From positions 33,726 to 97,725 of the forward strand of contig NZ_VOSW01000026.1 in the NCBI RefSeq assembly GCF_009690905.1: DNA of 64,000 nt, read 5' to 3'. Below the pieces are notes generated by a model that worked only from the letters and a program-made list of their open reading frames with translations, did not search any database and was not told where the DNA came from. Below are positions 41,577 to 51,034 of this stretch, one piece after another (the stretch's first letter is position 1; each line of letters opens with the position of its first letter). Origin of the DNA: Paraburkholderia madseniana (lineage in GTDB: Bacteria > Pseudomonadota > Gammaproteobacteria > Burkholderiales > Burkholderiaceae). Position numbers and translations under genes: made by a program.

Positions 41577-42644
41577 TACGGTCCCGGTTGTAGTAGTGAT
41601 GGACCGTGGCGCCCCATTGCGCATCCGCCATGGATGGTGCGCTGGTATCAGACCATCGACATGATGCGCGGCTTCAACGCGGCGCACATGGTGCCGGCGC
41701 ATGGCCGTCCGGTATCGGGCGCGCAGTATGTCGCCGAGGTGCTGTGCGTGTATCGCGACGCCATCCAGTTCATCCACGATCAGACCATTCGCCACATGAA
41801 CTTCGGCCTGAGCCCGGACGAACTCGCTGAGGCCATTCCCGCGTTGCCGCCGCACCTCGCGGAGCACGCGTGGCTCGGCGAGTACTACGGCACGGTCAAG
41901 CATTCGGTGCGGCAGGTGTACAGCGGTCAGCTCGGCTGGTTCGATGGCGATCCGGCATCGCTCGATCCGTTGCCGCGTGCTGAACGTTCGCAGCGCATGG
42001 TCAAGATGATGGGCGGCGTGGAGGCGGTGCGTGCCGCTGCGCGTATCGCGCTGGGTGACGGCGACTGGCGTTGGGCTGCGGAACTGGCCACGCTGCTGGT
42101 GCGCCTCGATACAAGCGACGTCGAAGCCCGCAACATCAAGGCGAGCGTGTTGCGCGAGCTGGGCTACCGCACGGTGAACACCAACTGGCGCAATTGGTAC
42201 CTGAGCGCGGCGCGCGAACTCGAACACGCCTACGACGAACTGCCGTTCGCCGGCAGCTCGAGCCTCGCCTCGACGGATGTATTGCGCGCCCAACCGTTGC
42301 GCAATGTGTTTCAGCGCTTTAGCGTGAACGTCGATCCGGAACGTTGCGCCGATGTGCAGATGACACTCGCATTCCGCGTGACGGATCGCAATGAAACGCA
42401 TGCGCTCGAATTGCGGCGTGGCGTGTTGCAGATTCACGAGCGCACTCCGTCGGCGATCGATGTTCAACTCGCGCTGGAAACCAGCACCCTGTACGGCATG
42501 TTGCGCGACATGGTGTCGCAGTTGCCGGCGTGCCTCGAGAACGGCACAGTAGTGCTGGAGCGTGGCACGGCCGAGCAGTTGCGCAGATTCTTCGATTGCT
42601 TCGACCGGCCCGCGCGGCGTATGCCCGCACTTACTACGCGATAG
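41577..42644 (+). pseudogene. alkylsulfatase, C-terminal remnant
   Basis: About 355 codons. From near 41606 the sequence matches the C-terminal two domains of SdsA1/YjcS-type alkylsulfatases: WMVRWYQTIDMMRGFNAAHM, VPAHGRPVSGA, IHDQTIRHMNFGLSPDELAE, EYYGTVKHSVRQVYSGQLGW, then a sterol-carrier-like domain near the end. The N-terminal metallo-beta-lactamase domain with its HxHxDH site is absent, so the product cannot be an active sulfatase. The break coincides with the end of the accessory region, which I infer removed it. The remnant ends 78 bases before fadD. Confidence 0.8.
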
Positions 42645-42722
42645 AAGCGACTCGCATCGGTGTGTTGGCGCAGCGGCACATCGTGTATTGGCGCATCGCG
42701 ATGCGAAACCCAAGGAGGAGAC

Positions 42723-44375
42723 ATGGAAAAAATCTGGTTGAAGTCCTATCCGCCAGGCGTGCCGGCGGAGATCGACACTACGCAGTTCAGTTCTGTCGGC
42801 GACTTGCTGGAGCAGAGTTTCCAGGCGCACGCCGCAGAGCGCGCGTTCGTTTGCATGGGACACGAGTTGACCTACGGCGAACTCGATGCGAAGTCGCGTC
42901 ACCTTGCGGCGTGGTTTCAATGGCTAGGCCTCGCGCGCGGCGCGCGCATCGCCGTGATGCTGCCGAACGTATTGCGGTATCCGGTGGTCATGGCGGCCAT
43001 CCTGCGTGCCGGTTACGTGGTGGTGAACGTCAATCCGCTGTACACGCCGCGAGAACTCGAGCATCAGTTGAACGACAGCGGCGCGGAAGCGATCGTGCTG
43101 CTCGAACCGTTCGCGAAGACGCTCGAGACGGTGCAAGCGCAAACGTCGATCAGGCATGTCGTGCTGACGTCGATCGGCGAGATGCTCGGCGCGGGTAGTC
43201 CAGAGGTTGCAGAGAATGTGCCGCCGACTTCGTGTATTGCGCTGAACGATGCGATCGCACGCGGTTCGGACGCGGGCTTTACACCCGTCACGCTCACGCA
43301 AAGCGATGTGGCGGTGCTGCAATATACCGGTGGCACCACCGGCGTCTCGAAGGGCGCCACCTTGCTGCACGGCAACCTGATCGCCAACGTCCTGCAATCG
43401 GAGTTGTGGCGCGAACCGGTTTATCGTGGGCGCACCGACATCAAGCAGTACATCACGGTCGTCGCGCTGCCGCTGTATCACATCTTCGGGCTGACGGTCT
43501 GCGGTTTGCTGACGATGCGTTGTGGCGGCATGGGCATCCTGATTCCGAATCCGCGCGATCTGCCGGGGCTGATCAACGCCTTGCGAGGCTACGCGATCAA
43601 CTCGTTCCCCGGCGTGAACACGATGTACAACGCGCTGCTGAACGAGCCGGACTTCAAGACGCTCGACTTCTCGAAGCTGGTGCAATCGAACGGCGGCGGC
43701 ATGGCGGTACAGCAAGCCGTCGCGCAACGCTGGCAGGCGCTGACCGGTGTGCCGATCGTCGAAGGCTATGGGCTCTCGGAAACCTCGCCGTGCGCCACAA
43801 CCAATCTGCCGACGTCCACCGCGTTCACCGGGACTGTCGGCTTGCCGTTGCCGTCCACGGAAATTACGATTCGCGACGACGCCGGCAATGACGCGCCGCT
43901 CGGCGAGCGCGGCGAAATCTGCATTCGCGGGCCGCAGGTGATGGCCGGCTACTGGAACCGTCCCGACGAAACCGCGAAGGTGATGACGCCGGACGGCTTC
44001 TTCAAATCCGGCGACATCGGCGTGATGACGGAAGAAGGTTTCGTGAAGATCGTCGATCGCAAGAAGGACATGATTCTGGTGTCGGGTTTCAACGTCTATC
44101 CGAACGAAATCGAGGACGTGGTGGCCAAGCACCCGGGCGTGTTCGAAGTGGTGGCGGTGGGCGTGCCGGACGCGGAGGCGGGTGAAGTGGTGAAGCTTTA
44201 CGTCGTGAAGAAGGACCCGGCGCTCACCGACGCGGACATTCTTGCGTTCTGCAAGGAGCAACTGACGGGTTACAAGCGCCCCAAGATCATCGAGTTCCGC
44301 AGCGAACTGCCGAAGACCAATGTCGGCAAGATTCTGCGGCGCGCATTGCGCGACGAGGTGAAAAGCGCGGGCTGA
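42723..44375 (+). CDS. fadD: FadD long-chain fatty acid-CoA ligase
   Basis: 550 residues from ATG 42723 behind AAGGAGGAGAC. It has the adenylate-forming enzyme motifs QYTGGTTGVSKGATLLHGN (P-loop), GYGLSETSP, and the C-terminal KIVDRKKDMILVSGFNVYPN with catalytic lysine in LPKTNVGKILRR. The N-terminus resembles E. coli FadD (IWLKSYPPGVPAEI). It activates fatty acids for beta-oxidation at the inner membrane face. An alkylsulfatase just upstream would release fatty alcohols that become FadD substrates, so the truncation next door may have removed part of one pathway. Confidence 0.94.
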   Translation: MEKIWLKSYPPGVPAEIDTTQFSSVGDLLEQSFQAHAAERAFVCMGHELTYGELDAKSRHLAAWFQWLGLARGARIAVMLPNVLRYPVVMAAILRAGYVVVNVNPLYTPRELEHQLNDSGAEAIVLLEPFAKTLETVQAQTSIRHVVLTSIGEMLGAGSPEVAENVPPTSCIALNDAIARGSDAGFTPVTLTQSDVAVLQYTGGTTGVSKGATLLHGNLIANVLQSELWREPVYRGRTDIKQYITVVALPLYHIFGLTVCGLLTMRCGGMGILIPNPRDLPGLINALRGYAINSFPGVNTMYNALLNEPDFKTLDFSKLVQSNGGGMAVQQAVAQRWQALTGVPIVEGYGLSETSPCATTNLPTSTAFTGTVGLPLPSTEITIRDDAGNDAPLGERGEICIRGPQVMAGYWNRPDETAKVMTPDGFFKSGDIGVMTEEGFVKIVDRKKDMILVSGFNVYPNEIEDVVAKHPGVFEVVAVGVPDAEAGEVVKLYVVKKDPALTDADILAFCKEQLTGYKRPKIIEFRSELPKTNVGKILRRALRDEVKSAG

Positions 44376-44379
44376 AAGC

Positions 44380-44425
44380 GGGCGCGCCACGCGTTTTGCC
44401 GCATGTCGGCACGTGTGGCGCGCCC
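44380..44425 (+). terminator. stem-loop after fadD
   Basis: GGGCGCGCCAC (44380-44390) and GTGGCGCGCCC (44415-44425) pair perfectly over 11 bases across a 24-base loop, starting 4 bases after the fadD stop. There is no U-run. Confidence 0.45.
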
Positions 44426-44487
44426 TGCAGCGCGGCGTGATTCCGGGTACATTGTCGTTCTCGACATCACGCACTAGGGAGTACACG

Positions 44488-44874
44488 ATGCGCCTGCTTC
44501 ACACTATGCTCCGGGTCGGCGACCTGGACCGTTCGATTGCCTTCTACACCGAGCTGCTCGGGATGAAATTGCTGCGCCGCGATGACTATCCGGACGGTAA
44601 ATTCACGCTGGCTTTCGTGGGCTATGAAGACGAACGTGATGGCACCGTTCTCGAACTCACGCACAACTGGGACACGCCGTCGTACGACCTCGGCACCGGT
44701 TTTGGGCACCTCGCCGTCGAAGTCGCAGACGCGTATGCGGCGTGCGACAAGATCAAGGCCCAGGGCGGCAAGGTTGTGCGCGAAGCCGGCCCGATGAAAC
44801 ACGGCACCACCGTGATCGCTTTCGTCGAAGATCCGGACGGCTACAAGATCGAATTCATCCAGAAGAAAAAGTGA
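44488..44874 (+). CDS. gloA: GloA lactoylglutathione lyase (glyoxalase I)
   Basis: 128 residues from ATG 44488. All four metal ligands of E. coli GloA are present at the same positions: His5, Glu56 (VLELTHNW), His74 (GFGHLAVEV) and Glu122 (YKIEFIQ). It converts the methylglyoxal-glutathione hemithioacetal to S-lactoylglutathione in the cytoplasm. The length and spacing match Ni/Co-type bacterial enzymes. Confidence 0.96.
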   Translation: MRLLHTMLRVGDLDRSIAFYTELLGMKLLRRDDYPDGKFTLAFVGYEDERDGTVLELTHNWDTPSYDLGTGFGHLAVEVADAYAACDKIKAQGGKVVREAGPMKHGTTVIAFVEDPDGYKIEFIQKKK

Positions 44875-44900
44875 CGTAAGCGGCGGGGCGAGGACAAGCT

Positions 44901-45299
44901 ATGAATGACAGCAATCCCTACTTCAAAGAACTCGACGACATCCACGTCGAAATCCAGGCGTTGTTCGACGGTTCTGCGGATCACGATGCGCTGGAGCGCA
45001 TCATGGCGCGCTTCGCTCCGCAATTCACGCTGGTCATGCCGTCCGGTCTCGCACTGGACCACGCGGGCCTGCGCGAGATTTTTGCGAAGCTGAACGGTGC
45101 GCGCCCCGGCTCGCAGATCACGATTCGCGATATGGAGATCGTGTCTGAGTATCCGTCGGGTGCGGTGGTGAAATATCGGGAGTATCAGCGCGACAACGCG
45201 GGCAATGCGAACGTGCGGCGCTCGACAGCGGTGATGGACCTGGACGCGCACGGCAAGGTGACTTGGCGTCACTTGCAGGAAACTTTCTGTACGGAGTGA
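44901..45299 (+). CDS. SnoaL/NTF2-like protein
   Basis: 132 residues. The fold is the cone-shaped NTF2-like type: IQALFDGSADHDALERIMAR, FTLVMPSGLALDHAGLREIF, VVKYREYQRD, STAVMDLDAHGKVTWRHLQE. This family includes isomerases, hydrolases and binding proteins, and the active site cannot be assigned. It starts 26 bases after gloA, so they may be co-transcribed. Confidence 0.75.
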   Translation: MNDSNPYFKELDDIHVEIQALFDGSADHDALERIMARFAPQFTLVMPSGLALDHAGLREIFAKLNGARPGSQITIRDMEIVSEYPSGAVVKYREYQRDNAGNANVRRSTAVMDLDAHGKVTWRHLQETFCTE

Positions 45300-45313
45300 G
45301 TGGCGGGTTTTAG

Positions 45314-45346
45314 AAGGCTGGCGCTTCGCGCTGAGGCGCCGGCTTT
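45314..45346 (+). terminator. terminator between convergent genes
   Basis: AAGGCTGGCGC (45314-45324) pairs with GCGCCGGCTTT (45336-45346) over 11 bases, allowing G-T pairs, with TTTAAG at the end. It follows the rightward NTF2-like gene by 15 bases and faces the YgjP-type gene. Confidence 0.6.
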
Positions 45347-45404
45347 AAGTCTGCATGGCCGAAGTCCTGAAGGGCCGAAGAAGGCCAAAGAGGATCTGAA
45401 GGCC

Positions 45405-46295
45405 TTAAAGCGTCGGCAGCAATTCCGGCGGATGCGACTTCAACGTCTGCCGCGCCTCGCGGAATTCCGGAAAAATCGATTCAACAGTCTCCCAGAAGCG
45501 CGGACTGTGATTCATCTCGCGCAGATGCGCGAGTTCGTGCGCCACGACGTAATCGATGATCGACAGGGGGAAGTGAATCAACCGCCAGTTCAGGCGGATT
45601 TTCCCATCGCTCGAACAACTGCCCCAACGCGTGGCCGCGGAAGAGAGCGCATACGCGCGATAGTTGACGCCCAGCTTCTCCGCGTAGATTGCGAGGCGTT
45701 CGCCGAACAGGCGCTTTGCTTCGCCTTGCAGCCAGCCTTGCACGCGATCCTTGATCTGCTGCGGGTCCGCTTGCAACGGCAGCGGCACTTGCAGTGCGGC
45801 TTCATCCGCGTTGAACGCGAGCGTGCCTTGCGGCGAACCGAGCTTCACGCGCACCGGCTGGCCGAGATACGGCACTTCCGCACCATCTTTCCAGTCGACC
45901 TTGGGCAACGCGCGCTGTTCGACACGCGTTTGCCATTCGATCAGCTTCGTAAAAATCCAGCGCTGCTTTTCGGTGATCGCGGTTTCGATATCCGCGAGCG
46001 TGACCCAACGTGGTGCGGTAATCATCAGGCCGGTGCTGTCGATCGCAAAGCCGATCGAGCGGCGTGCCGAGCGCTTGAGCGCATAGTGCAGCGTGCGCGA
46101 ACCAATGGTGAGGCTGCGCAGCTTCGTGCCGTCCGGTGCGAGCGGCACGGCCGGCTGCTGCCCGCTCTGCGAGCCCGCCGTTGGTGCGGAGGGTGTTGGG
46201 GACGACGACGTCGACCCCGGCTCGGCGAAGAGCGGGAGATCGAGCTGCCGGTTATCGAGCGCCGCAGCGGGCTGCGACGTAGGAGACTTCTGCAT
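45405..46295 (-). CDS. YgjP/SprT-like metallopeptidase (DUF45)
   Basis: 296 residues. A disordered Pro/Ser-rich N-terminus (about 1-55) precedes the YgjP domain: RRSIGFAIDSTGLMITAPRW, RWGSCSSDGKIRLNWRLIHF and the zinc site HELAHLREMNHSPRFWETV. The two histidines and glutamate of HELAH plus the histidine of NHSPRFW should bind zinc. The family is related to SprT and WLM metallopeptidases, and its substrates are not established. The gene follows plsC by 44 bases and is likely in the same leftward operon. Confidence 0.88.
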   Translation of the reverse strand: MQKSPTSQPAAALDNRQLDLPLFAEPGSTSSSPTPSAPTAGSQSGQQPAVPLAPDGTKLRSLTIGSRTLHYALKRSARRSIGFAIDSTGLMITAPRWVTLADIETAITEKQRWIFTKLIEWQTRVEQRALPKVDWKDGAEVPYLGQPVRVKLGSPQGTLAFNADEAALQVPLPLQADPQQIKDRVQGWLQGEAKRLFGERLAIYAEKLGVNYRAYALSSAATRWGSCSSDGKIRLNWRLIHFPLSIIDYVVAHELAHLREMNHSPRFWETVESIFPEFREARQTLKSHPPELLPTL

Positions 46296-46339
46296 CGGAT
46301 TCGGCTTCGCGCAAATGCGCCTTCGAGGGCGCGGGCGCG

Positions 46340-47098
46340 TCAGATTGGTGCGGCGGCGGAGCTGCTTTCCGCCGCGCGGTACGCGGTAGGATCGATGCGA
46401 CGCATTTCAGCTTCGATCCACTTTTCGACGCGCGTGTTCACTTCATCGGGCGTGAGCCCCGTCGTGTCGATCGGCTTGCCGATCGACACTGTGACTATAC
46501 CCGCATATTTGAGAAACGAGTTGCGCGGCCACACACGTCCGGCGTTGTGTGCGATCGGCACGACCGGCGCGCCGGTAGCAATCGCAAAACGCGCGCCGCC
46601 GGTTTTGTACTTGCCTTGCTTGCCGGTCGGCGTACGTGTGCCTTCCGGAAACATGATGACCCACGCGCCTTCCGCCATGCGCTGCTTGCCTTGCTTGATG
46701 ACGGATTCGAACGCGTACTTGCCTTCCTTGCGGTCGATGTGGACCATCTTCAGCATGCCCAATGCCCAGCCGAAGAACGGCACGTACAGCAGCTCGCGCT
46801 TGAACACGTAGCACAGCGGCCGCGGCATCAGCGCCGGAAACGCCAGCGTTTCCCATGCCGATTGATGCTTCGACAGCAGCACGGCCGGACCGTTAGGCAG
46901 GTTCTCATAGCCCTCGATCTTGTAGCGGATGCCATTCAGCCAACGCACCGTGTGAAGCGTGGCGCGGCACCAGCCGGCCGCCATCCAGTAGCGATTGTCG
47001 GCGCGCATGAACGGAAACGCGATGAAGCACGCGGTTGCGTACGGCACCGTGAAGAGCACGAAGTAGATCAGCAGCAGCAAAGAACGAATGAAGCGCAT
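46340..47098 (-). CDS. plsC: PlsC 1-acyl-sn-glycerol-3-phosphate acyltransferase
   Basis: 252 residues from ATG 47098; a longer reading is unlikely. An N-terminal membrane segment (FIRSLLLLIYFVLFTVPYAT) precedes the acyltransferase motifs: HQSAWE (the block I HX4D motif, with Glu in place of Asp), FGWALGMLKMVHIDR, MFPEGTRTP and a later VVPIAHNAG. It transfers the second acyl chain to lysophosphatidic acid at the inner membrane. The HX4E variant occurs in several PlsC homologues and need not be inactive. It lies between gmhB and the YgjP-type gene. Confidence 0.92.
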   Translation of the reverse strand: MRFIRSLLLLIYFVLFTVPYATACFIAFPFMRADNRYWMAAGWCRATLHTVRWLNGIRYKIEGYENLPNGPAVLLSKHQSAWETLAFPALMPRPLCYVFKRELLYVPFFGWALGMLKMVHIDRKEGKYAFESVIKQGKQRMAEGAWVIMFPEGTRTPTGKQGKYKTGGARFAIATGAPVVPIAHNAGRVWPRNSFLKYAGIVTVSIGKPIDTTGLTPDEVNTRVEKWIEAEMRRIDPTAYRAAESSSAAAPI

Positions 47099-47138
47099 CG
47101 GCGTGGTCAGTGAGGGTTGAGGACGCGCGTGGTGCGCG

Positions 47139-47693
47139 TCACTCGTGAGCGTCGGAAAGGAAGTCGAGTGCGAACGCGCGCAGGTCGTCGTGCACACGGG
47201 TGCCCTCGGGCAGGCCGCCGGCTGCGAGCGTCTTGCGGCCCTTGCCGGTCAGCACCAGATGCGTCGGATGGCCGAGCGAGGCGCCCGCTTGCAGATCACG
47301 CATCGCGTCGCCGACCACCGGCGTATGGTGCGGATCGACTTCGAAACGTTCGGCGATCATCTTCAGCATGCCGGGCTTCGGTTTGCGGCATTCGCATTGA
47401 TCTTGCGCCGTGTGCGGGCAGAAGAACACGGCGTCGATGCGCCCACCGACCGCCGCCGCCATGCGATGCATTTTCAGATGCATCGCATTGAGCGCGTTCA
47501 TGTCGAAGAGACCGCGGCCGATGCCCGACTGGTTGGTCGCGATTGCCACGCGATAACCCGCCTGGTTCAGCCGCGCGATCGCTTCGAGCGAACCGGGCAG
47601 GGCAACCCATTCGTCCGGCGACTTGATGAACGCGTCGGAATCGACGTTGATCACGCCGTCGCGGTCGAGAATCACCACCTTTTTGGTTGGCAT
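47139..47693 (-). CDS. gmhB: GmhB D,D-heptose 1,7-bisphosphate phosphatase
   Basis: 184 residues. It has the HAD-superfamily motif VVILDRDGVIN (Asp10 nucleophile, Asp12), motif II TNQSG and motif III with GDAMRDLQAG. A zinc loop is formed by Cys92, His94, Cys100 and Cys102 (FCPHTAQDQCECRKP), typical of GmhB. It removes the 7-phosphate to make ADP-heptose precursor for LPS inner core. It starts 10 bases after glyS and precedes plsC by 40 bases, an envelope-related operon. Confidence 0.95.
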   Translation of the reverse strand: MPTKKVVILDRDGVINVDSDAFIKSPDEWVALPGSLEAIARLNQAGYRVAIATNQSGIGRGLFDMNALNAMHLKMHRMAAAVGGRIDAVFFCPHTAQDQCECRKPKPGMLKMIAERFEVDPHHTPVVGDAMRDLQAGASLGHPTHLVLTGKGRKTLAAGGLPEGTRVHDDLRAFALDFLSDAHE

Positions 47694-47703
47694 GGCGCGG
47701 GGC

Positions 47704-49803
47704 TCAGGCGGCGAGTCGGGAAATGTCGGCGACGCAATTCATCTGCTGATGCAGTGCGCCGAGCAAGGCCAGACGGTTGGCGCGCAACGCCGGATCTTCG
47801 GCGTTGACCATCACGTCGTTGAAGAACGTGTCGACTGGTTCGCGCAGCGCGGCGAGCGCGGTGAGTGCGCCCGTGTAGTCGCGTACGGCGAGTTGCGATT
47901 GCACGCGCGGTGCAACCTGTTCGAGTTGCGCATGCAAGGCTTTTTCGGCCGCTTCGGTCAGCAGTGCAACCTGGACACCGCCGGTCGTCGAACCTTCCGA
48001 TTTCTTCAGGATGTTCGAAATCCGCTTGTTGGCCGCTGCGAGCGATGCTGCTTCCGGCAGTGCCGCGAATTCGCGGACTGCATCGAGGCGCGCGACGATG
48101 TCGTCGAGGCGCGTCGGGTTCAGTGCCAACACCGCGTCGATTTCGCCGGGCGCGTAGCCGCGTTCGCGCAGCAGACCGCGCAGGCGGTCCATGCTGAATT
48201 CGTAGATCGCTTGCGTCGAATCGGCGACGCCCGGCACGGTGGCGAATTGCGCGTAAGCGGTGCGCAGCAGTTCGATCAGGTCGACCGGCAATTGCTTCTC
48301 GACCAGAATCCGCAGCACGCCGAGCGCATGACGGCGCAGCGCGAACGGGTCCTTCTCGCCGGTGGGTTGCAGGCCGATGCCCCAGATGCCGACCAGCGTT
48401 TCGAGCTTGTCGGCCAGCGCGACGACGGTGCCGGTTGCCGTGGCCGGCAAGGCATCGCCGGAGAAACGCGGCTGATAGTGTTCCGAGCATGCCAGCGCGA
48501 CTTCTTCCGGCTCGCCGTCGTGGCGCGCGTAGTACGTGCCCATAGTGCCTTGCAGCTCGGGGAATTCGCCGACCATGTCGGTGATCAGGTCGGCCTTGGC
48601 GAGACGTGCAGCGCGCTTGGCGAGCGCGACATCTGCACCGATCAGCGAGGCAATTGCACCCGCCAGGGCTTCGACGCGCTCGACGCGTTGCAGCGCCGAC
48701 CCCAGCTTGTTGTGATACACGACGTTCGCGAGCAGCGGTACGCGCTCGGCGAGCGGCTTCTTCTTGTCCTGCTCGAAGAAGAACTTCGCATCGGCCAGAC
48801 GCGGACGCACCACGCGTTCGTTGCCTTCGACGATATCGCCAGGCGTCTTCGTTTCGATGTTCGACACGATCAGGAAGCGCGAGCGCAGCTTGCCGTTCGC
48901 ATCCGTCAACGCGAAGTATTTCTGGTTCGTCTGCATTGTCAGGATCAGGCATTCCTGCGGCACTTGCAGGAATTCGTCCTCGAAACGGCAGGCGTAGACC
49001 ACGGGCCATTCGACCAGCGAATTCACTTCATCCAGCAGCGATTCCGGCATCACGACCTGATCGCCATCGGCTTGCGCGAGCAGATGCGTGCGGATGGTTT
49101 CCTTGCGGTCGGCGAAATTCGCGACCACACGGCCCTTGTGCATCAGCGTATCGGCGTACGAATCCGCGTGCTGGATCTGCACGAAACCTTCAGACAGGAA
49201 GCGGTGGCCGAGCGTGGTGTCGTCGGCATCGACGCCCAGTGCCGTGACCGGCACGACCTGTTCGCCGTGCAACGTGGTCAGACGGTGCGCCGGGCGCACG
49301 AACTGCACACTGGTGCCGTCCGGGCGCTGATACGTCATCGGCTTCGGAATCGGCAACTTGGCGATCGTTTCGTCGAGCGCGCTTTGCAGGCCTTCGGCGA
49401 GCGTGGCGCCCGGCGCGGCGTAGCGCAGGAAGAAGGCTTCGGCCTTACCGTCCTGTGCGCGCTCCAGGTCGTTCACCGAAAAATCGGGGAAGCCGAGCGC
49501 GGCCAGTTTCTTGGCGAGCGGCGCGGTGGGCTGGCCGTCTTTATCCAGCGCGACGGAAACCGGCAGCACTTTTTCTCGCACGTGTTTTTCCGGCGCGACC
49601 GAACGCACGTTCTTGATCGTGACGGCGAGACGGCGCGGCGTCGCATAACGTTCGAACGACAGTTCGCCTTCGACCAGGTCGCGCGCCGCGAGGCGCTGCG
49701 CAATGCCTTCGGCGAAGGCGTCGCCCAGACGCGCGAGCGCTTTCGGCGGCAGTTCTTCGGTCAGCAGCTCGACGAGCAGGGTAGCTTGATGGGGTTGAGT
49801 CAT
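47704..49803 (-). CDS. glyS: GlyS glycyl-tRNA synthetase beta subunit
   Basis: 699 residues, the usual length. It begins TLLVELLTEELPPKALARLG, contains the conserved DLPIPKPMTYQ-like region (KLPIPKPMTYQRPD), HD-like helices and a C-terminal anticodon-binding domain. With GlyQ it forms the bacterial alpha2beta2 glycyl-tRNA synthetase. It starts 15 bases after glyQ and is co-transcribed. Confidence 0.97.
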   Translation of the reverse strand: MTQPHQATLLVELLTEELPPKALARLGDAFAEGIAQRLAARDLVEGELSFERYATPRRLAVTIKNVRSVAPEKHVREKVLPVSVALDKDGQPTAPLAKKLAALGFPDFSVNDLERAQDGKAEAFFLRYAAPGATLAEGLQSALDETIAKLPIPKPMTYQRPDGTSVQFVRPAHRLTTLHGEQVVPVTALGVDADDTTLGHRFLSEGFVQIQHADSYADTLMHKGRVVANFADRKETIRTHLLAQADGDQVVMPESLLDEVNSLVEWPVVYACRFEDEFLQVPQECLILTMQTNQKYFALTDANGKLRSRFLIVSNIETKTPGDIVEGNERVVRPRLADAKFFFEQDKKKPLAERVPLLANVVYHNKLGSALQRVERVEALAGAIASLIGADVALAKRAARLAKADLITDMVGEFPELQGTMGTYYARHDGEPEEVALACSEHYQPRFSGDALPATATGTVVALADKLETLVGIWGIGLQPTGEKDPFALRRHALGVLRILVEKQLPVDLIELLRTAYAQFATVPGVADSTQAIYEFSMDRLRGLLRERGYAPGEIDAVLALNPTRLDDIVARLDAVREFAALPEAASLAAANKRISNILKKSEGSTTGGVQVALLTEAAEKALHAQLEQVAPRVQSQLAVRDYTGALTALAALREPVDTFFNDVMVNAEDPALRANRLALLGALHQQMNCVADISRLAA

Positions 49804-49818
49804 TTCTTGATGTTCTCG

Positions 49819-50826
49819 TCAGTCCTGGTCGATCTTGCGTTCGACTTTCAGCGGCGGCGCCCACGCGGGCATGGCGGCATCCTGTTCGTCGGTCGTGAGG
49901 CCGGGCACGCCGTGCACCGGATTGCCGAGCATCGGGAAACCGAGCTTTTCGCGCGAGTCGTAGTAAGCCTGGGCGACCAGACGCGACAGCGCGCGAATCC
50001 GGCCGATATACGCGGCACGTTCCGTGACCGAGATCGCCCCGCGGGCGTCCAGCAGGTTGAACGTGTGGCCGGCCTTCAGCACCAGTTCATAAGCAGGCAG
50101 CGCGATCTGTGCGTCGATCATGCGCTTGGCTTCCGCTTCGTAGCTGTTGAAGAACGTGAACAGCAGATCGACGTTTGCATGCTCGAAGTTGTAGGTCGAC
50201 TGTTCGACTTCGTTCTGGTGGTACACGTCGCCGTACGTCAGGCGACGAAGTTCCGGGCCGTTCGGGCCTTGCTCTTCCCACTCGGTCCAGACGAGGTCGT
50301 AGACGTTCTCGACCTTCTGCAAATACATCGCGAGACGTTCGAGACCGTAGGTGATTTCGCCCAGCACCGGCTTGCAATCCAGACCGCCGACTTGCTGGAA
50401 GTAGGTGAACTGGGTCACTTCCATGCCGTTCAGCCACACTTCCCAGCCGAGACCCCAGGCGCCGAGCGTGGGATTTTCCCAGTCGTCTTCGACGAAGCGC
50501 ACGTCGTTCTGCTTCAGGTCGAAACCGAGGGCTTCGAGCGAGCCGAGGTACAGGTCGAGGATGTTTTCCGGCGCCGGCTTCAGCACGACCTGATACTGGT
50601 AGTAATGCTGCAGGCGGTTCGGGTTCTCGCCGTAGCGGCCGTCTTTCGGGCGGCGCGACGGCTGCACATAGGCGGCTCGCCACGGCTCCGGACCGATTGC
50701 GCGCAGGAAAGTATGGACGTGGGACGTGCCCGCGCCGACTTCCATGTCGATCGGCTGGAGCAACGCGCAACCCTGCTTGTCCCAGTAGGACTGCAGTGTC
50801 AGGATGATTTGCTGAAACGTGAGCAT
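49819..50826 (-). CDS. glyQ: GlyQ glycyl-tRNA synthetase alpha subunit
   Basis: 335 residues from ATG 50826 (a longer start at 50859 adds unlikely residues). It starts LTFQQIILTLQSYWDKQGCA and has class II synthetase motifs, with RPKDGRYGENPNRLQHYYQ and the FTYFQQVGGLD block. The catalytic subunit binds glycine and ATP. It leads the operon glyQ-glyS-gmhB-plsC and the YgjP-type gene. Confidence 0.97.
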   Translation of the reverse strand: MLTFQQIILTLQSYWDKQGCALLQPIDMEVGAGTSHVHTFLRAIGPEPWRAAYVQPSRRPKDGRYGENPNRLQHYYQYQVVLKPAPENILDLYLGSLEALGFDLKQNDVRFVEDDWENPTLGAWGLGWEVWLNGMEVTQFTYFQQVGGLDCKPVLGEITYGLERLAMYLQKVENVYDLVWTEWEEQGPNGPELRRLTYGDVYHQNEVEQSTYNFEHANVDLLFTFFNSYEAEAKRMIDAQIALPAYELVLKAGHTFNLLDARGAISVTERAAYIGRIRALSRLVAQAYYDSREKLGFPMLGNPVHGVPGLTTDEQDAAMPAWAPPLKVERKIDQD

Positions 50827-50965
50827 GAAGTGCCTTTCGGGCATAGGGCCGCGCCGCAAACGCCGGAGCGCGCGAGCTGGCCGTGGAGCGAAGTGCTAAA
50901 CCGTAGATTTTAACGGAAAGGGAGGGGGGTGTCCGTTTTGCGGGGTCGGACGGGGACTGAAGTGT

Positions 50966-50998
50966 TCTTCAAACGAAACAAGGCCGCTTCAGGCGGCC
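50966..50998 (-). terminator. terminator of the FkbM-type gene
   Basis: Read leftward, GGCCGC, a 5-base loop and GCGGCC are followed by TTGTTTCGTTT. It lies about 37 bases past the stop of the methyltransferase gene and before glyQ. Confidence 0.75.
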
Positions 50999-51034
50999 GA
51001 TGGTCGTTTGTTTTGTCGGAACGTGTCCCGTCCG

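Noticed and set aside
45300..46811. 503-residue open frame antisense to the YgjP-type and plsC genes
   Set aside because: Covers two convincing genes; no ribosome binding site or domain.
47623..50913. 1096-residue open frame antisense to glyS and glyQ
   Set aside because: It spans two certain genes on the opposite strand and has no recognisable domain; a codon-bias artefact.
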